A stretch of 44,122 nt of DNA from a virus. The number at the start of each line of letters is the position of its first letter. The stretch's first letter is position 1. The stretch lies in the IMG/VR virus record IMGVR_UViG_3300028837_000751, positions 1 through 44,122 of that record. One strand, written 5' to 3'. Shown piece after piece: positions 38,197 to 44,122 of this stretch. The translations under genes were made by a program, and so were the position numbers. The notes under the pieces are model-generated. The model was not told where the DNA came from, did no database searches, and worked only from the letters and a program-made list of their open reading frames with translations.

Positions 38197-39221
38197 TAGA
38201 ATGTCTCTAGAATCGGCAACACAATTTCTGCCGCTCGATTATAGAATGAACATGGTTGCACCCGATTTAGAGCCTCACGTGCCATGTCGAGTCGTTCATC
38301 CTCGTGCATTAAGAAATAATCAATCTTGGCTTGCAAATCCTCAGCATTGTGATAAGTCGCTACGCTGTCCCCGAAAATCTCTTGTAGCTCGGGTCGGGTA
38401 TCGTCACACAATTGGAAAGCGCCGCAGGCCGAAATTTCATAGGCCCGTGGTCCAATGCTTTCCCCCTGGATTTTCTCTTCACTTTCAACAACTGTCGTCA
38501 TGCGGTGAGAATTGAGCGCGATTCGGGTAGACTGATAATATTTGATCAATTCAGCATTAGGAGAGCCATCTTGTGTGTCACCTACGCCCGGTTCCCAACC
38601 TACACCAACGATGCGGGCGTTATGCCCATTGAAATTCAGACCATTGAACATTGCCGCGCGCTCTTCAAACCACGTGCCATGAAAATAAACATCCGTCGCA
38701 TACTCAGTATGAGGGCGTCCTGGCCGGTGACGGAATCGAGAGTAGCTGTGAGGTAGGTAGGTAGTATCCCCGCTGATAATACCCACGCTCAACCGGTCGT
38801 TGACGAAAATATGGTCAAATTTGGCCGCTTCCAGCATTCTTTTTTGCCGGTCGTCAATGTAGGGACATTCAGTCAAAATGACAGCTTTTGGAAAATCCAA
38901 TTTGTTCAGCATATCATAAGTGCGTGGATGAATCAGCAAACCATGCACAATCAAGATCACGTCCGGCTGAAATTCAATCACTTTGATAACCAGATACTCA
39001 CTAGCCAGCAGAGAACGAATGTTGAATACCTCTTTACCATCATAGCTAAAATGTGGATTGGCCTGTGACCAATAATTCAACGCTCCCTCGTGGTACTCAA
39101 GCCAGTCGTGAAAATTGTAGGGATAGACTTGGTGCCCCAAGCTACTTAAAATCTCGTGGTAGCCAAGTGCCACGTCGTAGGTACTACATACCTGACCGGG
39201 GTAGACAAGTAAGATTTTCAC
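38196..39221 (-). CDS. CgeB-like glycosyltransferase
   Basis: 341 residues from GTG at 39221, in a GTGA overlap; AGGGAAG upstream. N-terminal Rossmann-like KILLVYPGQVCSTYDVALG; PDVILIVHG; C-terminal half with LNSHRMT, then EKIQGESIGPRAYEISACGA and a trailing ETYHNAED-like loop, typical of GT-B/CgeB family proteins in which the GxRxxEIxACGA motif binds the sugar donor. Third of a three-gene glycosylation set. Target is not predictable: virion proteins or host surface glycan. A perfect palindrome is at 38700-38710. Confidence 0.85.
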   Translation of the reverse strand: MKILLVYPGQVCSTYDVALGYHEILSSLGHQVYPYNFHDWLEYHEGALNYWSQANPHFSYDGKEVFNIRSLLASEYLVIKVIEFQPDVILIVHGLLIHPRTYDMLNKLDFPKAVILTECPYIDDRQKRMLEAAKFDHIFVNDRLSVGIISGDTTYLPHSYSRFRHRPGRPHTEYATDVYFHGTWFEERAAMFNGLNFNGHNARIVGVGWEPGVGDTQDGSPNAELIKYYQSTRIALNSHRMTTVVESEEKIQGESIGPRAYEISACGAFQLCDDTRPELQEIFGDSVATYHNAEDLQAKIDYFLMHEDERLDMAREALNRVQPCSFYNRAAEIVLPILETF

Positions 39222-39868
39222 CGCAGCACTTCCCTGATATAGTGCGCACAAAATGCCTCACGTAGCAGAAAATGGTCGGGCTGTTTCTCCAGTCCCACAT
39301 CGCCCGCAGGCAATTCTTCCAATCGCGCTTTAAGCCCCTTGTCCGCCCAGTGCACCGGTTGTCCTCGCCCAATTTCCAAGCTAATGTAGAGATCATCGCA
39401 ATGCATGGCGTAGCGAGTGAACCAGGGACGGGTTAAATGCATCCGTTCCAGAAGATCGCGCCGGAAGAGCATAAAGCGACCTTTAATCAATTCAGCTTCA
39501 CCTATCACGTCAGGTTCTCGATAGTGCGGTGGTGTGAGGCTTAATCGTCGCGCAAATGTACCAGTAATGCCTTCATGACAGGTAGCGATGTCCAGCGCAT
39601 CTCCTATAAAATCGGGATCACCCGGGCATAGGTCGTCATCGAAAAAAGCCACCCAGGGCGTCTTTGCCAGCGCAGCTACCAGATAGCGCACGTATGGCCC
39701 CGCGTTCCAAGTCAAGCCCACACCATACTCAGTATAGGGGTTGCTTTTCATGCCATTGTCAATGACAACAATTTCAACTGGCACCGATTGCGCCTTGAGG
39801 GAGGCAATCAAACGAGGCAAGTTAGCCGGGCGTTTATAGTTTAGCAAAATAGCAGTTACATCACTCAT
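39218..39868 (-). CDS. GT-A (family 2-like) glycosyltransferase
   Basis: 216 residues from ATG at 39868 (MSDVTAILLNYKRP). GT-A fold: ILLNYKRPANLPRLIASL, VVIDNG, the metal-binding DDD at 77-79 (AFFDDDLCPGD) and a later KGRFMLFRRDLLER acceptor loop. Shorter than usual for family 2 but complete. Overlaps the short GT2 gene by ATGA and the CgeB-like gene by GTGA. A perfect palindrome lies at 39725-39735. Confidence 0.85.
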   Translation of the reverse strand: MSDVTAILLNYKRPANLPRLIASLKAQSVPVEIVVIDNGMKSNPYTEYGVGLTWNAGPYVRYLVAALAKTPWVAFFDDDLCPGDPDFIGDALDIATCHEGITGTFARRLSLTPPHYREPDVIGEAELIKGRFMLFRRDLLERMHLTRPWFTRYAMHCDDLYISLEIGRGQPVHWADKGLKARLEELPAGDVGLEKQPDHFLLREAFCAHYIREVLR

Positions 39869-40410
39869 TCTGGTTTCCCGTGGCTCCGCCTCTGAATTCG
39901 GGCAACTATGCAATCATGCCAGTACACGTTGTAGCCATTCTGGAATACTTCGTTGATGAAAGTGAAGTCCCCTGCAAAGCCCTTCTCAGTAAAAGCTTGT
40001 GCATGTTTCCTGAACACGTCCGTTTTGACCACGAAATTGAGCATGCTGATTCGGCCCTCGATGGGGTGTTGATGCCACACCTCACACGTTGGCAAAATGC
40101 CCGATTCGCCATTCTCAGACCGTACCATAATCACGTCTGGCGCGTGCTGATTTGCGATAGCCTGCAAATCGTTGACAAAATTCGGGTCAGTGATTTCGTC
40201 ATCGTCATCTAAGATATAGACATATTCCCCACTGACTTGTACATTAATTAATCGCCGGTTGGCTTCTGCAATGCCTACACCCATCTTATCAACTAGAAAT
40301 ACGTGCTCATAATTTTGGCAAGATTGGGTCTCTAATGACGCCTTATTGCGTGCCAGCATTTTAGGCCGCTTGTAACATCGGGTAACGATACTCAAGAATG
40401 GTCTAGACAC
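39865..40410 (-). CDS. Short GT2-like glycosyltransferase
   Basis: 181 residues from GTG at 40410. Begins RPFLSIVTRCYKRPKMLARN, with the metal site YILDDDDEITDP (68-71) and FAGDFTFINEVFQNGYNVYW. Complete but short; lacks a long C-terminal region. First of the three glycosyltransferases; immediately after the tail terminator-like gene. Confidence 0.8.
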   Translation of the reverse strand: MSRPFLSIVTRCYKRPKMLARNKASLETQSCQNYEHVFLVDKMGVGIAEANRRLINVQVSGEYVYILDDDDEITDPNFVNDLQAIANQHAPDVIMVRSENGESGILPTCEVWHQHPIEGRISMLNFVVKTDVFRKHAQAFTEKGFAGDFTFINEVFQNGYNVYWHDCIVARIQRRSHGKPE

Positions 40411-40855
40411 TATTTCTTACCATAAAGCGCAACGGGATGCGCTCACGCTGATATTCCTGTCCGCCCACCGCTACATCGTCGATAGTGCTTCGTCCCTCGT
40501 AATCAACGTCAATCCAATTGGCGGTAGAATTATTATCTACCACTACGTCGCATATTTCTTTCTCGATGAGGTCTAACCGATCAGTTGCGTCCGCTTCGTC
40601 CCAGTCGCCTTCATCCGAGTAGAGGACAAAAACAAATACGTCCAAGTAGACATCCGAACCAGTCTTGTCGAAAGCAGCCGCGCCTCGACCGGTCCCGCTG
40701 GGAGCAATAACCACAACTGGGCTTTGGCCCTGAAAATCTGCTTTCTTATAGCCATAAACTGCTTGCACTGGCAACCCGGTGCCAACCAACGCCGCACTCA
40801 GTAAGGTTGTGAAGGCATCCCGGATGGTCTCACGATTGGTAACGTCGCTAGCCAT
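40403..40855 (-). CDS. Tail terminator-like protein
   Basis: 150 residues, MASDVTNRETIRDAFTTLL. Alpha/beta fold with VVVIAPSGTGRG, DVYLDVFVFVLYSDEGD and a YQRERIPLRFMVRN C-terminal strand, a pattern of tail terminators (gpU/gp10-adjacent) that cap the tail tube. Sits after the gp10-like gene and before the tail tube region, the expected position. Confidence 0.7.
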   Translation of the reverse strand: MASDVTNRETIRDAFTTLLSAALVGTGLPVQAVYGYKKADFQGQSPVVVIAPSGTGRGAAAFDKTGSDVYLDVFVFVLYSDEGDWDEADATDRLDLIEKEICDVVVDNNSTANWIDVDYEGRSTIDDVAVGGQEYQRERIPLRFMVRNSV

Positions 40856-41243
40856 AGAGCATCCCTCTACTGAGTATCTGCATTGCTTCCTCGATAATCC
40901 GTGGCCCGGCTTCGTCTATGGTGCGTTGATAGGCGGCATGCGTTCCGCCCCGTGCTTCCTCATAAATACTATATTCTACTGGTCGATTCCCGCTCCGAGG
41001 ATTGACCGTGTTCGGATTGACGTAAATCAAGCCACGCTCACCTTTTACTTCCATCCACTGACTGGCGCGATAGGTGCCAGTATCCACATGTGTGATTGAC
41101 ACCAGATAGCGATGTGCCGCCGTTGTGGCATATAAGATGGCGCGCTCACGAGGACCAGTCGCCAGCAATCGAGCGATGGCTTTCACCATCTCGTTTTGCG
41201 CTTCTTGTATGCCAGTGATAGTCAAATTTACGTCAAAGCTCAC
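40848..41243 (-). CDS. HK97 gp10-like head-tail protein
   Basis: 131 residues from GTG at 41243 (GTGA coupling, GAGGAT eight bases upstream); an ATG further up has no support. SFDVNLTITGIQEAQNEM, TTAAHRYLVSITHVDTGTYRASQW and a helical end RIIEEAMQILSRG match the gp10/tail-completion family, which includes a THVDTGxYRxSW turn. Connects head to tail. Confidence 0.75.
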   Translation of the reverse strand: MSFDVNLTITGIQEAQNEMVKAIARLLATGPRERAILYATTAAHRYLVSITHVDTGTYRASQWMEVKGERGLIYVNPNTVNPRSGNRPVEYSIYEEARGGTHAAYQRTIDEAGPRIIEEAMQILSRGMLYG

Positions 41244-41578
41244 GTTTTCAGATCCTCGACCACCAACCATTTGTAAGCTGGCATAGAAGCTGTTGCTGCC
41301 CAATCTCCTACGGCCCGGATGGGATACTCAGTAGAGGAAACTACCAGAATGTCTCCCTCGCGGATGTCTAAGGCAGTGTCAACAAAGGTTTGCAAAAGCT
41401 CATGCGGTGTATCCAATGCCAGGCGTTGGCGTAGCTCTGGATTGATGGGATCGAGCGGCGTACATGCCAGGCTCTCAATATTGGTCGCTGGTGCGCCACG
41501 TTTGCCACCGCTGATACTTGGCGGTCGCTTGGTGCCAGCCGTTACGTTGGCCGCGCGTGCAAACGACTTGCTGGTCAT
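41240..41578 (-). CDS. Head closure-like connector
   Basis: 112 residues, MTSKSFARAANVT. Beta-rich C-terminal half with LDIREGDILVVSSTEYPIRAVG, the SH3-like feature of head-closure proteins (gp16/stopper types); N-terminal basic tail. Located between adaptor and gp10-like genes. Confidence 0.65.
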   Translation of the reverse strand: MTSKSFARAANVTAGTKRPPSISGGKRGAPATNIESLACTPLDPINPELRQRLALDTPHELLQTFVDTALDIREGDILVVSSTEYPIRAVGDWAATASMPAYKWLVVEDLKT

Positions 41579-41937
41579 GTGTACTCCGAATCGTCATCGG
41601 TATAAGCGTCGGTGCGTACCAGGGTTGCTACGCCGCCCTGTTGCTTATCGCGCCAAGTTTCCGCCTTTTGATGATAGCGTTCCGCGATTTGCGATGCACT
41701 TTCCCGCCGTGGACCAGCTTGCCAATCAGCGTAGCCTGCCCATGCCGCTTCGAGCACTTCAAAAGCGGCTGCTACCGCCTGTTGCCAATTCCCTTCGGCA
41801 GTCAGCAAGCCGTCAATCTCAGCATCAGTAAAGTTGCCGTCAGACGGTTTCGGCCCGGCGTCCTCTTCCGTATCCTGGATATAGAATCTGACTTTATCGC
41901 GGTCTGTCGCCAGGGTGCCTAAGTAAGTGAACGCCAT
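41575..41937 (-). CDS. Head-tail adaptor protein
   Basis: 120 residues, MAFTYLGTLATDRDKVRFY. The FxDAEIDGLLTAEGNWQQAVA helix pattern and early DKVRFYIQDTEED are diagnostic for the gp6/gp15-type head-tail adaptor. First connector after the repeat protein and zinc/E3-binding gene. Confidence 0.85.
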   Translation of the reverse strand: MAFTYLGTLATDRDKVRFYIQDTEEDAGPKPSDGNFTDAEIDGLLTAEGNWQQAVAAAFEVLEAAWAGYADWQAGPRRESASQIAERYHQKAETWRDKQQGGVATLVRTDAYTDDDSEYT

Positions 41938-42215
41938 TAATCCTCTATGAAGGGCTCCACATCGCCCCTGGTGATTCGACCATCTTTCCCGGTGCCCTGA
42001 ATAGTTGACAAGTCGATTCCATACTCAGTAGCAAGTGCGCGTGCGCTGGGTGTAGCGTCTATTCCGTCGCTTGGTTCTACTTCCTCGATTATCCCTACTT
42101 CCTCAGTCAATCCCCCTTCAGGAATCACCACCCGATACCAGCAAAATGGGCAACGAGGCCCGCGGTTATTGTGGTCGACGGGCGTCATTATTTCCCTGCA
42201 ATATGGGCATTTCAT
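41937..42215 (-). CDS. Zinc-ribbon plus E3-binding (peripheral-subunit-binding) domain protein
   Basis: 92 residues from ATG at 42215 (MKCPYCREIMTPVD), AAAGGA eight bases before. Two CxxC pairs (CPYC, CPFC) make a ribbon at 3-32. The C-terminal ATPSARALATEYGIDLS then IQGTGKDGRITRGDV (about 56-85) is the peripheral-subunit-binding domain of 2-oxoacid dehydrogenase E2 enzymes. In bacteria that domain binds E1/E3; here it is a structural-region phage gene, so an adaptor borrowed to hold another virion part is the likeliest use. A dispersed palindrome site lies at 42021-42031. Confidence 0.8.
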   Translation of the reverse strand: MKCPYCREIMTPVDHNNRGPRCPFCWYRVVIPEGGLTEEVGIIEEVEPSDGIDATPSARALATEYGIDLSTIQGTGKDGRITRGDVEPFIED

Positions 42216-42229
42216 AATACAATCCTTTC

Positions 42230-42258
42230 GGGGCGAGCTTTCACCCGCCCCTTTTTTT
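42230..42258 (+). terminator. Plus-strand terminator-like hairpin after the repeat gene
   Basis: GGGGCG, ten bases, CGCCCC, then TTTTTTT on the plus strand. No plus-strand gene precedes it within 4 kb, so it may stop antisense transcripts or act in both directions; on the minus strand the hairpin follows the repeat-protein stop but without a U-run. Confidence 0.6.
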
Positions 42259-42273
42259 GTTACATTTTCTTGG

Positions 42274-44122
42274 TTAGTTGTCGGCCATCGTCGCAAACAT
42301 ATTCCAGTTGTCCCCATTCCAGATAAGCGAGATACAATCTCCCGCCCCACCAGTTAGTGTCTGGTCCCCTCCGATGTCTGTATTGGCCCCATCCTTGATG
42401 ACTACGTTCTGAGCGTCCTCGTTGCAGATTATGAGAAGAGTGCCAGCGACGGCACCGTCAGCGATTGCCGTAGTTGCACTCGTATCAATGCTTCCCTCCG
42501 TCGAGTTGGTAATCGGTTGGTATGACGCTGCAGGCGTGATAGTGCCACCTGCCCCCAAGTCAATCACGTTACCCTCGGTCAGTGCCAGGAAGCCGCCGAT
42601 TTGTACAGCAGTATCAGTATTGTTGGAAATGGTTTCGCCGTTCTGAAGGCGAATATCAGTTGTCAGGTCGGCTTCCGACATGTCAATTCCATATGCCCAG
42701 TCGTCGTTAGCAGCCGCACCAGATCCCGCACTTTCGATCCTCAGAGCGACGTCCGCCCCACCCCCCAACTCGGAAGTATTTCGGATATTGATACCCCATT
42801 CATTCGTGGCATCGTCTGCGTCTTTGCGTTTGAGTTCCACGTCAAGCACATTGATCATATCGGAGATATCGCCTTCCTGCTCGACGTAAATATGAGCACC
42901 ATAAGCGTACTCGACCTCACTGCCAGCATCGGTATCGGCGGTAAACTGAGCGCCGCGCAAGACACTCACGTCCGAGTTGTTATCTGCCTTGCTCACAACG
43001 TCGATTCCTTGTTGCACCCCGCCAGTTGTCGTAGTGGCCGCATCGGAGTCGATTGTGACCTTCAGGGCAGTATCATCGATATTGCCGTGTGTGGTTGGGC
43101 TGCCAGCCGGACGGTTGACATCGATGAGCAATCCACGCGTCTTGGCGTTTTCCGCAACTCCAGTCGCCTCACCAGAGATCTTCACGAGATTCTCATAGCC
43201 GGTCGTCGATACACGAGTGGCAGTGATTTGTGTCGATCCAGTGATCCCGATATATCCATCAGTCACATTGTTGATACTTTCGCCGTTGCTCAGCCGGATG
43301 TCAGCCGTTACGATATCTGCCGGGCTCAGATCGACTCCATAGACCCAGTCAGCGTTGTCAGATGACCCACCAGCGCCGTAAGAGCTTTCCAGCCGATAAC
43401 CCACATCCGCACCAGTGCCGGCACTGGAAGTGTTGCGCAAGTTGATCCCGTATTCGGTTGTAGGCTCATTCGAGCTCTTTCGATTGAGCTCAAAGTCGCC
43501 AACTTGCACAGCCGTCGCCGTTGCACCATCAGCAATCTCTGCGTGTGCCCGGAATGGCACTTGTGCATCTGCCGTTGCGGAGTCATCGAGTACTGCTGTC
43601 GCGACCACGCCGCGAATAGTGCCCGCTTTGTGGCCATCGTCAACCTTGCCTTCAAAGTCCCCGCCAGTCTCGACGATGCCAGCGGTGCGCGAGGTCGCAC
43701 TGGTCTTATACCTGACTTTGACTCCAGCATCGTCGATGTTGCCACTGGCACTGTTGGCTGTACGCTCCATATCGACAAACAATCCGTAAGTTTTCGCACC
43801 GCTCAACGTGCCAGTAACATCACCCTCAACAGTCAGAAAGTAGTCATAGTCGGAGGTGTCATCACGAGCTCCTGCCACTGTGAGGTTGCCATCATAAGAA
43901 CCCGTTGCGTTGAAGTCCCCACCTAGGGTGATTAGACCATTAGTCGTATTCGCGATAGTCTCTTCATTCTGAAGCCGAATATCCGCCGTTGTTGCATCGG
44001 CGGAAGCCATATCTATACCATAGGCCCAGTCATCATCGGCTGAAGATCCACCAGCCCCGTATGACGATTCAATTCTCAGAGCCGTATCCGCGCCACCTCC
44101 TGCTGAGGAAGTATTACGAATA
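42274..44122 (-). CDS. Secreted giant repeat protein, C-terminal part (joined to 1-1584)
   Basis: Continues from base 1: position 44007 follows base 1 in the circle, and 44008-44122 duplicates 1-115. An internal ATG at 44010 is not the true start. This part holds the end of module 2, modules 3 (from about 43880) and 4 (from about 43225), and a C-terminal capping domain of about 110 residues with SYQPITNSTEG, TAIADGAVAGTLLIICN and a final DCISLIWNGDNWNMF. That cap resembles those ending other phage tail or environmental surface proteins. Each module keeps the GNIDDA and ADIRLQN landmarks, with fewer matches in module 4, as expected for ageing duplications. Confidence 0.85.
   Translation of the reverse strand, partial: IRNTSSAGGGADTALRIESSYGAGGSSADDDWAYGIDMASADATTADIRLQNEETIANTTNGLITLGGDFNATGSYDGNLTVAGARDDTSDYDYFLTVEGDVTGTLSGAKTYGLFVDMERTANSASGNIDDAGVKVRYKTSATSRTAGIVETGGDFEGKVDDGHKAGTIRGVVATAVLDDSATADAQVPFRAHAEIADGATATAVQVGDFELNRKSSNEPTTEYGINLRNTSSAGTGADVGYRLESSYGAGGSSDNADWVYGVDLSPADIVTADIRLSNGESINNVTDGYIGITGSTQITATRVSTTGYENLVKISGEATGVAENAKTRGLLIDVNRPAGSPTTHGNIDDTALKVTIDSDAATTTTGGVQQGIDVVSKADNNSDVSVLRGAQFTADTDAGSEVEYAYGAHIYVEQEGDISDMINVLDVELKRKDADDATNEWGINIRNTSELGGGADVALRIESAGSGAAANDDWAYGIDMSEADLTTDIRLQNGETISNNTDTAVQIGGFLALTEGNVIDLGAGGTITPAASYQPITNSTEGSIDTSATTAIADGAVAGTLLIICNEDAQNVVIKDGANTDIGGDQTLTGGAGDCISLIWNGDNWNMFATMADN
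44008..44122. repeat. 115-bp terminal direct repeat (assembly overlap of a circular genome)
   Basis: Identical to bases 1-115 and in phase with the reading frame across the join. The other copies of this protein module differ at DNA level, so it is not just an internal repeat. This supports a circular or circularly permuted molecule; the module count of the repeat gene could still be collapsed by the assembler. Confidence 0.9.

Larger units (their letters stand above)
856..42031. repeat. Genome-wide dispersed palindrome family ATACTNAGTAT
   Basis: Perfect copies: 2505, 5355, 11555, 12305, 13226, 13286, 20717, 24515, 38700, 39725, and 30425 with central T. Sites matching nine or ten contiguous positions: 856, 5589, 6933, 7250, 7853, 8830, 9683, 11394, 14037, 14204, 14277, 15147, 16224, 16761, 16933, 21093, 22299, 22946, 23838, 24473, 25810, 28191, 28393, 30241, 30597, 40867, 41324, 42021. 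Coordinates are first bases of the 11-mer. Weaker 8-base matches occur at 6492, 14843, 21556 and 40796. About 24 have central C and 14 central G on the plus strand, as expected for a symmetric site. They fall in different reading frames (ACT-GAG-TAT, ATA-CTG-AGT, TAC-TCA-GTA), so DNA rather than protein is selected. None lies between 30.61 and 38.69 kb. Confidence 0.9.

Noticed and set aside
856-42031. Dispersed palindrome as a restriction-avoidance or DdeI-like (CTNAG) effect
   Set aside because: Avoidance removes sites; here the motif is strongly enriched and extends to eleven bases.
42601-43365. 254-codon plus-strand frame opposite the repeat protein
   Set aside because: Repeat-protein codons leave few stops on the other strand; the translated product is Ile/Val/Ser-rich without domains.
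1-44122. CRISPR array, diversity-generating retroelement, transposase or insertion sequence
   Set aside because: No spaced direct repeats, reverse transcriptase or transposase motifs were seen; the dispersed palindrome is not regularly spaced.

Overview
This window is a complete temperate siphovirus-like phage genome rather than a piece of bacterial chromosome. The first 115 bases (1-115) are repeated exactly as the last 115 (44008-44122), and one long reading frame continues in phase across the ends. The molecule therefore closes into a circle of about 44,007 bp. Nearly every gene is on the minus strand; only the repressor, the integrase and one inserted gene are on the plus strand. Genes sit tightly together, with many ATGA, TAATG and TGATG stop/start overlaps, strong AGGAG ribosome-binding sites and perfect sigma70-type promoters. 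The host is not stated by the sequence. A Thr/Pro-rich membrane-anchored surface protein and a signal-peptide protein with many LTVTG-like turns resemble proteins I associate with Chloroflexota, but this is a tentative inference.

Layout in transcription order (right to left). The lysogeny region (29.4-31.3 kb) has an XRE repressor, an attP that carries the 3' half of a tRNA-Val(CAC), arm-type repeats and a tyrosine integrase. A consensus promoter at 29.4 kb fires leftward into the early operon (29.3-9.9 kb). That operon holds a ribbon-helix-helix regulator, a RecT/RecB-like exonuclease/XPF-like nuclease recombination module, an unusual DNA methyltransferase, a TcmP / Gp37-Gp68 three-Cys pair, a VirE-like helicase and a Prim-Pol primase around a TGTCAT-iteron intergenic region, then an actin-like ParM with a ParR-like partner and a membrane FtsK/HerA-type ATPase. 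Several micro-genes of 26-58 codons lie between them. The late region (9.7-0 kb, then 44-31 kb) has two membrane proteins, TerS, TerL, portal, MuF-like protein, scaffold, decoration protein and capsid. These are followed by a 1105-residue secreted repeat protein across the contig join, head-tail connectors, three glycosyltransferases, two tail-tube paralogues, tape measure, tail proteins and a beta-helix spike.

The strongest unexplained signal is a dispersed 11-bp palindrome, ATACTNAGTAT. I found 39 sites keeping at least nine contiguous positions, ten of them perfect with C or G at the centre and one perfect with T. Fewer than one is expected by chance. Sites occur in genes (in several reading frames) and between genes, in both orientations. 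They are densest from 11.4 to 17.0 kb, over the ParM/ParR/FtsK-like block, and absent from 30.6 to 38.7 kb. I read it as a genome-wide protein-binding site, either centromere-like for the phage's own partition proteins or stoperator-like for a repressor. The combination of integrase plus attP, actin-type partition genes, a membrane DNA translocase and a distributed palindrome suggests a phage that can both integrate and persist as a segregating plasmid.

Limits: all calls come from reading sequence and translations by eye. Site counts and hairpins were not computed by program, and no database was searched.
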